From contig NZ_CP073766.1 of NCBI RefSeq assembly GCF_018255755.1, positions 2,852,001 through 2,916,000 on the forward strand: a stretch of DNA of 64,000 nt. The letters run 5' to 3'. Positions 53,180 through 62,716 of the stretch are shown here, piece by piece. Each line of letters starts with the position of its first letter. Positions within the stretch are counted from its first letter, which is position 1. The position numbers were made by a program, and so were the translations under genes. Origin of the DNA: Chitinophaga sp. HK235. Lineage in GTDB: Bacteria; Bacteroidota; Bacteroidia; Chitinophagales; Chitinophagaceae. The notes beneath the pieces are model-generated. The model was not told the origin of the DNA, did no database searches, and worked only from the letters and a program-made list of their open reading frames with translations.

Positions 53180-53261
53180 AGAGTCAGGGATTCGAACCCC
53201 GGGACCTGTTACAGTCAACAGTTTTCAAGACTGCCGCAATCGACCGCTCTGCCAACTCTCC
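53177..53261 (-). tRNA. tRNA-Ser (anticodon TGA)
   Basis: The minus strand folds as a class II tRNA of 85 nt. The acceptor GGAGAGT pairs with ACTCTCC, and discriminator G follows. The anticodon stem-loop is GCAGT-CTTGAAA-ACTGT with anticodon TGA, the variable arm is long (around TGACTGTAACAGGTC), and the T arm contains GGTTCGAATCC. CCA is not encoded. The long variable arm and discriminator G support serine. It decodes UCA and related codons. Confidence 0.96.
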
Positions 53262-53444
53262 AAGTGGAGCGCAAAGGTATGTAAGAAATTCCAAAATAAA
53301 AAAACATTTCTCTATAAATATTTTACCGGCTGATCATTTTACTCTGAAACCGGAAGTGGTGGGTGATAATATCACGCTGTTGCTTACACGTAAATATATA
53401 CGCTATCAGCGTGGAATACTACAGCAAAGCACTAAAGTTTATCG

Positions 53445-55238
53445 TTAGAAGGAATAAGTATAATTCAGGGTGCTGGTCAATTCATTGTACCCAGGCTGTG
53501 TGCCGCTGGCACTGCGCAACAGCCACATCACAGTAGCACCGATGTTATGCGATTGTTTGTTGTTGAATAATTTTTTCTTCCCCTCTCCTCCCATACTTTC
53601 ATTTTTCTGTTTTGTTTTGGGGGAATAATTGATATTGAAGCCGGTATTAAAAAGCGTACTGTTACTGGTGGTGGCAACGCCGGCCTGTTGTGAAGTAGCC
53701 TGCGTCATGTTATAGGTGGCTGTGAGGCCGGTGCGCAGCGTTTTATCAAAATACTGTTTGTTGATGTTTACACTGGGCCCCATAAAAGTGGTGTTCAGGT
53801 TGGCGGCTGTATTACGATAATAGTTCACCGCACCCCCCATCGACAAGGCCTGTGGTTGCAGGCTGTAGGAATAACTCAGGTTAGAGGTAAAAAATTTGTT
53901 GAGGTTTTCTGTGGCGTCTTTGGCGCTGCTTTTATCACTGGCAAACTGGTAGGAAGTATTGAGGGAGATGGAATGCTGCACCTTTTTGTTACCGGTGCGA
54001 TACATAATCATGCCGTTGTAGTTGTTGTTGACCTGATAAAAATCCAGTGTATCCAGTGGGTTGGTGAAATAAGGATCTACCAGCGGGCGGATGCGGGTGT
54101 AATTACTGAAATTGGAATAACCGCCGTTGATGGCCCAGTGATCGTTAGGCACCACATTCATGTTGATGTTGGCTACCAGCCGTTTGGCATCGCTGTTTTT
54201 GCTGTTGTCCAGATTATTGACCTGCATTCCGGCGTTGGCAGCGATGTTCACCCGGCCGCCGAGTAACTGAAAGGCCGGTGCGATCGTGATGTTGCGCATA
54301 TCATTGACCACGTTGTAGGCGCCCAGCGTTACATAATCGGGGGCTACTCTTTCGTAACGCAGCTGTATAGTATAAAAACTACCTGTATAGCCCAGGCCGG
54401 CCTGTATGGCATCAAAATAACGGGTACTGCCGGTGGGCGCCAGAAACTTGCCCAGGAAGTTGGATGTACCGCGACTGCTGTCGAAAGCGTTTTTTTCAGA
54501 ACGGGTATCACGGTTGAGGGCTGATACGGAATATTCTACGTCCACGAATACACGCTTTAGAATGGTCTGCCTTACATTGAAGGCCATGGCCACATTCTCC
54601 CGGGGCGTGATGGTGGCATCATCCGGGATATAGGGAATAGAGCCTGCATTGTCTTTCGCTTTGAACAAGGAAATACTGTAGGCATTGCCTTCATTTTCAT
54701 ATCCCATCTTCACACCATAACCAATACGCTCAAAGGCAGCACGGTTGTAGCTTTCCGGGTTCAACACATCAAAGGGCACTGCTTTCAGTAGTTTGCCATA
54801 CATGGCAGATAAACGCCATTTTCCGGGTGTCAGTTCTACACCTAATCCGTCAAACATATGCCCCGCCAACGTGTAGTTGCTGAAGTTCATGCTGGTAGTG
54901 CCAATATAGGCCCTGGCCCATTTGTAGGAAGGTGCAAAACGAAACTGGTTGAACGGCTGGGAATAGTTTCTCCCCTGATTACTGTAACTGAAGGAGAAAG
55001 GCATGTCATAGCCAAACAGGTTGATATTGAGATTGCCGTTGAGATACCAGGCGAGAGGATCGCGGCGGCTGTCGATACCGCTGGCACTGTAGGCTGTTGT
55101 ACTGGCACTGATAGAACCACTCATGCTCACTCCTTTTTTGACGCCCAGCTGGTCTAGTGCCTGGGAATAGGCTACGGACGACACTAACAGCAACAGAAGG
55201 ATGAACCACGTCGTCGGGTAACAGCGTTTTCTACACAT
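53445..55238 (-). CDS. Outer-membrane beta-barrel protein of unknown function
   Basis: A protein of 597 residues with a signal peptide (TTWFILLLLLVSSVAYSQ, cleavage about residue 26). The mature part is almost entirely alternating amphipathic strands with many Tyr/Asn/Ser residues (for example PFSFSYSNQGRNYSQPFNQF and WRLSAMYGKLLKAV) and ends in an aromatic residue (NYTYSF), the signature of an outer-membrane barrel. No plug or TonB box is present. It lies downstream of the efflux operon on the same strand but behind a terminator, so it is likely expressed separately. Confidence 0.75.
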   Translation of the reverse strand: MCRKRCYPTTWFILLLLLVSSVAYSQALDQLGVKKGVSMSGSISASTTAYSASGIDSRRDPLAWYLNGNLNINLFGYDMPFSFSYSNQGRNYSQPFNQFRFAPSYKWARAYIGTTSMNFSNYTLAGHMFDGLGVELTPGKWRLSAMYGKLLKAVPFDVLNPESYNRAAFERIGYGVKMGYENEGNAYSISLFKAKDNAGSIPYIPDDATITPRENVAMAFNVRQTILKRVFVDVEYSVSALNRDTRSEKNAFDSSRGTSNFLGKFLAPTGSTRYFDAIQAGLGYTGSFYTIQLRYERVAPDYVTLGAYNVVNDMRNITIAPAFQLLGGRVNIAANAGMQVNNLDNSKNSDAKRLVANINMNVVPNDHWAINGGYSNFSNYTRIRPLVDPYFTNPLDTLDFYQVNNNYNGMIMYRTGNKKVQHSISLNTSYQFASDKSSAKDATENLNKFFTSNLSYSYSLQPQALSMGGAVNYYRNTAANLNTTFMGPSVNINKQYFDKTLRTGLTATYNMTQATSQQAGVATTSNSTLFNTGFNINYSPKTKQKNESMGGEGKKKLFNNKQSHNIGATVMWLLRSASGTQPGYNELTSTLNYTYSF

Positions 55239-55330
55239 GGATATAGGGATAGGGCCTTAAATATATTATGTTCATCAAATATATAAATATTATACATTTT
55301 ATGAAAAAACAATAATCAAACACCCTTTAA

Positions 55331-55365
55331 AAAGAAAACCCCGTCCGGTAAACACCGGACGAGGC
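55331..55365 (-). terminator. Terminator of the RND efflux operon
   Basis: CGTCCGGT pairs with ACCGGACG across an AAAC loop, followed on the minus strand by GGGGTTTTCTTTTT. It lies about 155 bases after the outer-membrane factor gene and 92 bases before the next gene start. Confidence 0.82.
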
Positions 55366-55518
55366 CCCTCTTTCTATTTCGGCTTACTGTTCTTGCGGCT
55401 AGTCTTTATTCATCTGTTGATTCCTATATTAATCTTGTAGTTGTTTATCTGCAATCATCGCTGGATTCAACATCCTTTCGATCGTCTGTATCCGGTCTAT
55501 AGTATATATTCTTTATCA

Positions 55519-56934
55519 TTATTTCCATCCACCACCGAGTGAGCGGTACAGATCAACCATAGCGCTCAGACGCTGGCGGTCTACATCTGCCTGCCCCAGT
55601 TCAGCCTGCAGGGCACGACCCTGAGCAGTGATGACTTCGAGATAGGTAGCCATACCGCTGCGGAACAGCAGCTGTGCCTGTTGTACAGCCAGCTGGGTTG
55701 TTTTCACCTGGTCACCGGCAATCTGTTGCTGTGATTTCAGCTTATCCAGTTTCACGAGGGCATCGCTTACTTCACCTACGGCGTTAAGGGTAGCCTGGCG
55801 GAACTGGATCACGGCCTGTTCTCTTTGTATTTTGGCCACTTCCAGCTGTGTTTTGAGAGCACGGCGCTGGAAGATAGGCTGGGTAATGCTTCCAGCCACT
55901 GTACCAAACAGAGAAGCCGGGAGGCTAAACCAGTTGCTGGCTTTAAAGGCATTCACACCACCATTGGCAGTAATACTCAGAGAAGGATACATGTTACCCT
56001 GTGCGGCACCTACCTGGGCGTTGGCTGCTACCAGTCCCATTTCCGCGGCTCTCACATCCGGACGGCGGCTTACCATGGCAGCCGGAATACCGGTTGGCAG
56101 GGATTCACTTACCTGGAAATCATGCAGATGGCTGTTTCTGCCTATCGGAGCAGGCAGTTCGCCTGTCAGAATACGGATCGCATTTTCCTGAATGGCAATA
56201 CCCTGTTCCAGTTGTGGTACCAGCAGGGCTGCTGTTTGTTTCTGGGAGATGGCTTGTTGTACGGCCAGTTCAGTTACTTCACCGGCAGTTTTCTGCAAAC
56301 TGATCATCTGCACAATCGTATCACTAAGTTCCACATTGCGTTTGGCGATGGCCAGCTGGTTGTCGAGCATCAGCAGGTTAAAATAACTATTGGCAATAGC
56401 AGCCACCAGTCCTGTTTGTACGGTCCGTTGTCCTTCGTAGGATTGTAACAGGGTAGCCTGGGCTGCCTCCCGCTGACGGCGGATCTTACCCCATACATCT
56501 ATCTCCCATGACATACCGGCACCGAGATTATAATCTTCGATATGATCGCCCATACCAAAGTTGGCCAGGTTCATACCGGTAAAACTTTTCTTGGACGGGA
56601 AGTTGGTGTTGGCAGTCGCCTGTGCATTAAATGCCGGCAGCCATGCAGCTTTGGCCTGCTTCAGATAGGCTTGTGCTGTCTCCACCCGTTTTACGGCCAG
56701 CTGCAGATCGTAGTTGCCTGTCAGCGCTTTGTCGATCAGCTGTTGCAAGGTGGCATCCGTAAAAAATTTCTTCCATTCCATTTCTGCGATGCTGCTGTCG
56801 GATGGTGCCACATTTCCGAATTGTGAGGGCAGCGTCACCGGGGGCCGCTGATAATTGCGACCTACCCGGCAAGCTGCTAACCCTACAACTAAGGACAACA
56901 ACAAAAATAAAAATGAGCTATATCTAGTTTTCAT
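55519..56934 (-). CDS. RND efflux outer-membrane factor, NodT/TolC family lipoprotein
   Basis: A protein of 471 residues with a lipoprotein signal (lipobox LAAC, Cys22) and the typical start RVGRNYQRPPVTLP of the NodT/OprM group. It has two repeats of the outer-membrane-efflux-protein domain, long helices with QAYLKQAKAAWLPAF near 88 and AAEMGLVAANAQVGAAQGN near 295, and the ending MVDLYRSLGGGWK. It forms the trimeric outer-membrane channel of the tripartite pump encoded with the two genes upstream (pump 56976, fusion protein 60284). The gap to the pump gene is 41 bases. Confidence 0.95.
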   Translation of the reverse strand: MKTRYSSFLFLLLSLVVGLAACRVGRNYQRPPVTLPSQFGNVAPSDSSIAEMEWKKFFTDATLQQLIDKALTGNYDLQLAVKRVETAQAYLKQAKAAWLPAFNAQATANTNFPSKKSFTGMNLANFGMGDHIEDYNLGAGMSWEIDVWGKIRRQREAAQATLLQSYEGQRTVQTGLVAAIANSYFNLLMLDNQLAIAKRNVELSDTIVQMISLQKTAGEVTELAVQQAISQKQTAALLVPQLEQGIAIQENAIRILTGELPAPIGRNSHLHDFQVSESLPTGIPAAMVSRRPDVRAAEMGLVAANAQVGAAQGNMYPSLSITANGGVNAFKASNWFSLPASLFGTVAGSITQPIFQRRALKTQLEVAKIQREQAVIQFRQATLNAVGEVSDALVKLDKLKSQQQIAGDQVKTTQLAVQQAQLLFRSGMATYLEVITAQGRALQAELGQADVDRQRLSAMVDLYRSLGGGWK

Positions 56935-56975
56935 CTGTCTTTTTTCTGTTTCTGATAATTGATGTTACAGGTCCG

Positions 56976-59900
56976 TTAGTGCATCATTTCTGCAAACGCT
57001 TCCTCTTCTTTTTTCTCCACTATCGGTTTACGGCTTACTTTCTCCTGCAGGTACTGGAAGATCACAAACAATACCGGTATCGCAAACACACCCAATATCA
57101 CACCGGTAAGCATACCGCCGGCTGCACCGGTACTGATGGAACGGTTACCCAGCGCAGACGATCCGGTAGCACGCATCAGCGGCAACAGACCTGCGATAAA
57201 GGCAAAAGAGGTCATCAGAATAGGGCGCAGACGCAGGCGGGCCGCACGGATACCGGATGCTACCAGTCCCATGCCACTGCGTCTTCTCTGTACCGCATAT
57301 TCTACGATCAGGATAGCGTTTTTCGCCAGCAGCCCTATCAACATGATTAAACCAACCTGTACATATATATTGTTGTCGATGCCAAAGAGGTTGATGAACA
57401 CAAACACACCGAAGATACCCAACGGTATAGAGAGGATCACCGCCAGTGGCAGGATATAACTTTCATATTGCGCAGCCAGCAGGAAGTATACGAATATCAG
57501 ACACAGGGTGAAGATGATGGTGGACTGGCTACCAGCACTGATCTCTTCTTTGGACATACCCACCCATTCGTAGGCGTATCCTCTGGGCAGATATTGTGCC
57601 GCCACCTCTTCTACTGCCTTGATGGCATCACCACTACCGTAACCTGGTTTCACCGTACCGTTAATGGTAACAGCGTTGAACAAGTTGTTACGGGTCACTG
57701 TCTCTGGTCCGTATACGCGTTTCAGTGATACAACGGTATTGATCGGCACCATTTCATTGTGCTGATTTTTTACGTATACCCCATCCAGTGTGGACAGATC
57801 TTTACGCTGCGAAGCCTCTGCCTGTACAATCACACGGTAGTATTTGCCAAAACGGTTGAAGTCAGAAGCAAACATACTACCGTAGTACACCTGCATGGTC
57901 TGCAGAATGTCGCTCACAGCGATACCCAGCTGTTTGGCTTTACGGTCGTCAATTTCTATTTCATATTGCGGGTGACCATTATTGAAGGTGGTGAAAGCAA
58001 AAGCAATCTCTTTGCGTTTCATCAGCTCACCAATGAATCCCCACGCAGTGTTACCCAGTTTGCTCAAATCCCCGCTACCGGTACGGTCTTGCAGTACTAC
58101 CTCAAAACCGGCGACATTACTGAAGCCTGGTACGGTAGGCATGCTCATGCCGAACACCCTCGCTTCCGGAATAGTAGCAAACTTGGCCTGCAACATGCCC
58201 ATGATCGCGTCCATGTCTTTGATCTTACCACGTTCGGCATGTGGTTTCATTTTGATGAAACCTACACCGGAAGTGGAGCTACTGGAGTTGCTCATGAAAT
58301 TGAAACCGGACACACTCAGGTATGAATTGGTCCCTTCCAGGTCTTTGATCATATGCTCCACTTTATCTACCACCTGACGGGTGCGTTCCAGTGAGGAACC
58401 GGGAGGCATGCTCACTACAAACACGGCAAAACCCTGGTCTTCCGTGGGGATAAAGCCGGTAGGTGTTTTCCGCATCATCCAGAAAGTAGCGCCACCAATA
58501 ACAACCAGTGCGGCAATGGTGATCCATTTACGTTTGATGAGGAACTGCAGGCTGCGGGCATATTTTTCTGTCATGGCATTAAAGCCTACGTTGAAAGCGG
58601 CAAAGAAACGTTTGCCAAAGCTTTTCGGCTGCGGTGCATGACCGTTCAGTTTACCATGTTCCTCTCCGTGACCGGCATGATTATTTTTCAATATCAGGGC
58701 ACAGAGCGCAGGACTAAGCGTCAACGCGTTCAGCGCCGAGATCAGGATGGCGATGGCCATGGTAAAGGCAAACTGCCGGTAAAACACGCCCACAGGGCCT
58801 TCCATGAAACCTACCGGGATAAACACGGCAGACATCACCAGCGTAATGGAAATGATCGCACCGGAAATCTCCTGCATGGATGACAACGTGGCAATACGCG
58901 GATTGGCCCCTTTCTCCATTTTCGAATGGACCGCTTCCACCACCACAATGGCATCATCCACTACGATACCGATCGCGAGAATCAATGCGAACAGCGTCAG
59001 CAGGTTGATAGAGAAGCCGAACAACTTCATAAAGAAGAAAGTACCAATAATAGCCACTGGTACGGCAATTGCCGGAATCAGGGTGGAACGGAAATCCTGC
59101 AGGAAGATGAACACTACGATAAACACCAGGATGAATGCCTCAATGAGCGTATGTTTCACCTGATCAATGGATTCATCCAGGTATTCTTTTGTGCTGTAAA
59201 TGTTAAAGTACTCGATACCGGTAGGAAAAGATTTTTCCGCCTTTTTCATCAGCTTGTTGATCGTTTCCTGAATTTCATTCGCATTGGAACCAGCGGTCTG
59301 GTTAATGGCGATACCGATACCATATTTACCGTTTACCCGGGTATCACTACCATAGGTAAAAGAACCAAATTCAACGCGGGCAACATCTTTCAGACGCAGC
59401 ACAGAACCATCGGCATTCGAACGAAGAATGATGTCTTCGTACTGTTTGTCCTTGTTGAACTTGCCTTTGTATTTAAGTACATACTCGAAAGACTCCTGAC
59501 TGCCTTCGCCAAAACGGCCGGGGGCAGCTTCCAGGTTCTGGTCGCGGATGGCGCCCAGTACTTCCTGGGGAGACATGTTGTAAGCTGTTAAACGATCAGG
59601 GCGCAGCCAGATACGCATAGAGTAATCTTTTGCACCAAACACCATAGCCTGACCTACCCCTTTTACACGTTGTATCTCCGGGATGATGTTGATCTTCGCA
59701 TAGTTCTGCAGGAAAGTCTCATTATACTCCTCTTTGTCACTCTGCAGGTTCACTACCATGATCATACCATTCTGTACTTTCTGGGTGCTCACACCTGTCT
59801 GTATCACTTCCGCCGGCAGCTGGCTGGTGGCTTTAGACACACGGTTCTGCACATTCACCGCCGCCAGGTCCGGGTCAGTGCCCAACCGGAAGTAAACAGT

Positions 59901-60170
59901 GAGCGCCATGGAACCATCGTTGTTGGATTGAGAAGTCATGTAAGTCATGTTCTCCACCCCGTTCACCGCCTCTTCAATAGGCGTGGCCACGGAACGGGCC
60001 ACCACTTCTGCGTTGGCGCCCGGATAAGAGGCCGTTACAGACACGCTGGGCGGTGCGATGTCCGGGAACTGGCTCATCGGAAGGGTGACCAGCCCCAGTA
60101 TTCCCAGCAAGACCAGGAGGATGGATATAACGGTAGCCAATACTGGCCGTTCTATGAATTTTCTAAACAT
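56976..60170 (-). CDS. RND efflux pump, HAE1 family inner-membrane transporter
   Basis: A transporter of 1064 residues, normal for the HAE1 (AcrB-like) family. The start MFRKFIERPVLATVISILLV and TLPMSQFPDIAPPSVSVTASY are family hallmarks. The proton-relay pair is in GIVVDDAIVVVEAVH near 404, with the second-half Lys in the LLAKNAILIVEYA region near 940. Two large periplasmic loops (about 40-330 and 570-870) and 12 predicted membrane helices are present. It exports amphiphilic drugs or other hydrophobic compounds with proton influx. The C-terminus is short and charged (KKEEEAFAEMMH). Confidence 0.96.
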   Translation of the reverse strand: MFRKFIERPVLATVISILLVLLGILGLVTLPMSQFPDIAPPSVSVTASYPGANAEVVARSVATPIEEAVNGVENMTYMTSQSNNDGSMALTVYFRLGTDPDLAAVNVQNRVSKATSQLPAEVIQTGVSTQKVQNGMIMVVNLQSDKEEYNETFLQNYAKINIIPEIQRVKGVGQAMVFGAKDYSMRIWLRPDRLTAYNMSPQEVLGAIRDQNLEAAPGRFGEGSQESFEYVLKYKGKFNKDKQYEDIILRSNADGSVLRLKDVARVEFGSFTYGSDTRVNGKYGIGIAINQTAGSNANEIQETINKLMKKAEKSFPTGIEYFNIYSTKEYLDESIDQVKHTLIEAFILVFIVVFIFLQDFRSTLIPAIAVPVAIIGTFFFMKLFGFSINLLTLFALILAIGIVVDDAIVVVEAVHSKMEKGANPRIATLSSMQEISGAIISITLVMSAVFIPVGFMEGPVGVFYRQFAFTMAIAILISALNALTLSPALCALILKNNHAGHGEEHGKLNGHAPQPKSFGKRFFAAFNVGFNAMTEKYARSLQFLIKRKWITIAALVVIGGATFWMMRKTPTGFIPTEDQGFAVFVVSMPPGSSLERTRQVVDKVEHMIKDLEGTNSYLSVSGFNFMSNSSSSTSGVGFIKMKPHAERGKIKDMDAIMGMLQAKFATIPEARVFGMSMPTVPGFSNVAGFEVVLQDRTGSGDLSKLGNTAWGFIGELMKRKEIAFAFTTFNNGHPQYEIEIDDRKAKQLGIAVSDILQTMQVYYGSMFASDFNRFGKYYRVIVQAEASQRKDLSTLDGVYVKNQHNEMVPINTVVSLKRVYGPETVTRNNLFNAVTINGTVKPGYGSGDAIKAVEEVAAQYLPRGYAYEWVGMSKEEISAGSQSTIIFTLCLIFVYFLLAAQYESYILPLAVILSIPLGIFGVFVFINLFGIDNNIYVQVGLIMLIGLLAKNAILIVEYAVQRRRSGMGLVASGIRAARLRLRPILMTSFAFIAGLLPLMRATGSSALGNRSISTGAAGGMLTGVILGVFAIPVLFVIFQYLQEKVSRKPIVEKKEEEAFAEMMH

Positions 60171-60283
60171 AATGTCAATAGTATTTAAGCATCATCCGGA
60201 AAAGGATGAGGGAATGAGGATTATCCGCAAAGCGCAACACCATTAATGGCTGGCACTCCGCTTTGCGGATGCATCACGAAACA

Positions 60284-61465
60284 TTAGAGCGGTCTTACTT
60301 TCAGCAAGCTGTCAAGTGACATCTGTTGCGGAGCAATCACAGCGCCGTCCTGCAGACGGTCCAGACCGGAGTAAACGATCCGTTGGCCGGCCTTCAGGCC
60401 TTTCTCCACAAAATAGTAGTTACCACTTTTACCGGATATAGTAATGGGAACACCTGCCACTTTGTTGCTGTCAGCTACTACAAACACCATCACTTTGTCC
60501 TGCAGCTCGAAAGTAGCTTCAGTCGGAACCACCACAGCATCGGAGAATTGTTCAGGGATACGGATCTTACCGGTATTGCCTGTACGCAGCAGACCAGTCG
60601 TATTAGGGAAAGTAGCCCGGAAGCTGATAGCACCCATGGTTTTGTCAAACTGACCTTCCATGGTTTCGATCTTTCCTTTCTCAGTATAAATGCTGTTGTC
60701 TGCCAGTTTCAGTTCTACTGCCGGCAGCTGTTTTACTTTTTCAGCGATGCTGCCACCTGCTGTTTCATTTTTAAATTTCAGGAAGTCTGTTTCGCTCATG
60801 GAGAAGTAAGCGTACATCTGGTTTACATCAGACAGTACAGTCAGTGGCTGAGGTTCAGCCCTGCCTACTAATGCGCCTACTTTATACGGTATCCTGCCGA
60901 TATAACCGCTTACCGGAGCGGAGATCAGCGTATAGCCGACATTGATACCGGCACTTCCCAGTTGAGCCTGTGCCTGCGCTACAGCTGCTTTTGCAGCCTG
61001 ATAGGCGGCCTGCGCTGTTTTCAGCTGCACATCACTCACTACATTGTTTTTTACCAGCGGTGTAAGTCTGTCCACTTCCAGCTGTGCTTTTTCCAGGTTA
61101 GCTTTCGCAGCCAGCAGGGAAGCGCCGGCATTGCTCTGTAACTCGGTATACACGCGGTCGTTGATCTTAAACAGCGGCTGGCCGGCTTTTACGTAAGCAC
61201 CTTCGTCTACAAAAATTTTATCTAGTACACCTTCTACCTGCGGACGTATTTCCACATTGGTACGGCCTTCGAGGGTGGCGCTATATTCACGGAAAGTGGT
61301 GGCAGGCACTGCTCCCAGCTTCAACACGGGCAGAGCGGCAGCTTGTTGGCCTTCCTGATGCTGATTGGCTGAAGATGCACCGCAACCAGACATAACGGAA
61401 AGGATGATAACACTATAAAGTAAGCCTGCCGGCAAATTTGCAAAAACGGATCTCTTTGATTTCAT
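60284..61465 (-). CDS. RND efflux periplasmic adaptor (membrane-fusion) lipoprotein
   Basis: A protein of 393 residues with a lipoprotein signal (lipobox VMSGC, Cys28). It shows ATLEGRTNVEIRPQVEGVLD near 65 (lipoyl/barrel-sandwich half), a coiled-coil hairpin around 115-170 (AAKANLEKAQLEVDRLTPLV), YTLISAPVSGYIGRIPYKVG near 178, and the beta-barrel and membrane-proximal domains behind it. It bridges the pump and the outer-membrane channel. The gap to the pump gene is 113 bases. Confidence 0.95.
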   Translation of the reverse strand: MKSKRSVFANLPAGLLYSVIILSVMSGCGASSANQHQEGQQAAALPVLKLGAVPATTFREYSATLEGRTNVEIRPQVEGVLDKIFVDEGAYVKAGQPLFKINDRVYTELQSNAGASLLAAKANLEKAQLEVDRLTPLVKNNVVSDVQLKTAQAAYQAAKAAVAQAQAQLGSAGINVGYTLISAPVSGYIGRIPYKVGALVGRAEPQPLTVLSDVNQMYAYFSMSETDFLKFKNETAGGSIAEKVKQLPAVELKLADNSIYTEKGKIETMEGQFDKTMGAISFRATFPNTTGLLRTGNTGKIRIPEQFSDAVVVPTEATFELQDKVMVFVVADSNKVAGVPITISGKSGNYYFVEKGLKAGQRIVYSGLDRLQDGAVIAPQQMSLDSLLKVRPL

Positions 61466-61809
61466 ACTTGTTTTTTAAATCATACGACAATAAATCACAT
61501 CCCTGGTGTGAAGGCAATACAACTCACATTGCTTCACAGCAGCAGTTTTAGTAAACAGCGTACGGGTGTGAAAATACAGGCAGTAAAAGTCGCGGCTTCG
61601 GGCCACGCATAACGCCACAGCATGTTATACGTAAGCACGCAACAAAATGTTACTACTGTAAAAAAAACTTAAAAGAAGGGCATTACGGAATTTCCGCTAA
61701 TAAGTCCATGGTTTTCAAATTTTATAATGATGTACGGGCAACATCATTTTATTGATAACGACGCAAAATTAAAATAATAATGTTAACGGACGTTTAAATT
61801 ATTACGGGT
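61466..61809. other. Region upstream of the efflux operon with an inverted repeat
   Basis: No coding sequence is seen. An 8-bp inverted repeat AATGATGT-ACGGGCA-ACATCATT at 61726-61748 lies about 60 bases past the end of the AraC gene and 260 bases before the operon start. It could terminate the regulator message or be an operator. A leader promoter for the efflux operon is expected nearer to 61500. Confidence 0.4.
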
Positions 61810-62694
61810 TTAATTGTACTTTTCACGGGTTGACTTTTGAAACGCTGCCGGTGTTTGTCCGGTATGTTTCTTAAAAAAGCGGTTAAAATAAGCGTCATCT
61901 TCAAAATTCAACCTTGCGGCAATCTGTTTAACAGAGTGTTCTCCCCAGTACAGTAGCCGCTTTGCTTCCATCGTTCTCTTTTCATCAATCACATATTTGG
62001 CATTTTTGCCCAACAAACTTTTCACGGTATCATTCAGATGTCCGGGTGTCACAAATAACATTTCAGCATAATCTGACACCTGCGTTTTCTCGAGGAAATG
62101 CTGATCTACCAGTACCTTAAACTGGCGTGTCATATTATACTGGGAATTCTCCGCATTCAGCCAGACAGTGGTAGGTTCGGATATACGTCCACAGGCAATC
62201 ACAAAGGCGTTGAGCACGTTGCGGATCACCGCTTCCTTCCGTAGTTTGTCGCCCTGATATTCTTTGAGCAGCAGGCCGGCATAACCCATCAGTTCTTCCA
62301 GCTGCTCTTCATTCAACGGTATCAGGCCGGAGTTAAATACACAACGCCAGCAGCTCACTACACCCTGCATCTCCGGCACGAGGAAATCCGGTGAAAAAAA
62401 AATATTAATCATCTCTACGTCCGCATCCATATCATGCTGATGGACCTGGTCTGGCTCCATCAGCATGATAGCGGGCGCAGTCACTTTATATTGTTTAAAA
62501 TCAATAGACTGCCGGATAGCACCTTTGAGCAGTATATCAATACTATAACCATTATGTCGGTGCGGTAACCCCATCTCCCGGCATTCCATCTCATACCCTT
62601 TCATTTCTCCAATGAAAAAAGGCATTCCTGCGATACAATCTTCCAGGCGGTATAATGGTATCTCTGCTATGCGTCCTGCTTTTGTTACTTCCAT
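61810..62694 (-). CDS. AraC-family regulator upstream of the efflux operon
   Basis: A regulator of 294 residues. The N-terminal 150 residues are a cupin-like domain (GLPHRHNGYSIDILLKG near 42, PDQVHQHDMDADVEMINIFF near 85). The C-terminal part has two helix-turn-helix units (VTPGHLNDTVKSLLGKNAKY and SVKQIAARLNFEDDAYFNRF) and the usual TGQTPAAFQ. It is on the same strand as, and immediately upstream of, the RND genes, so it is their likely regulator. The mutS2 gene is 22 bases upstream on the same strand. Confidence 0.92.
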   Translation of the reverse strand: MEVTKAGRIAEIPLYRLEDCIAGMPFFIGEMKGYEMECREMGLPHRHNGYSIDILLKGAIRQSIDFKQYKVTAPAIMLMEPDQVHQHDMDADVEMINIFFSPDFLVPEMQGVVSCWRCVFNSGLIPLNEEQLEELMGYAGLLLKEYQGDKLRKEAVIRNVLNAFVIACGRISEPTTVWLNAENSQYNMTRQFKVLVDQHFLEKTQVSDYAEMLFVTPGHLNDTVKSLLGKNAKYVIDEKRTMEAKRLLYWGEHSVKQIAARLNFEDDAYFNRFFKKHTGQTPAAFQKSTREKYN

Positions 62695-62716
62695 GATTTA
62701 AACATTTATGAAGTTA

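Noticed and set aside
56979..60246. Several plus-strand open frames of 80-220 codons over the RND pump gene
   Set aside because: His/Gln/Arg-rich composition without family motifs; they mirror the real minus-strand pump gene.
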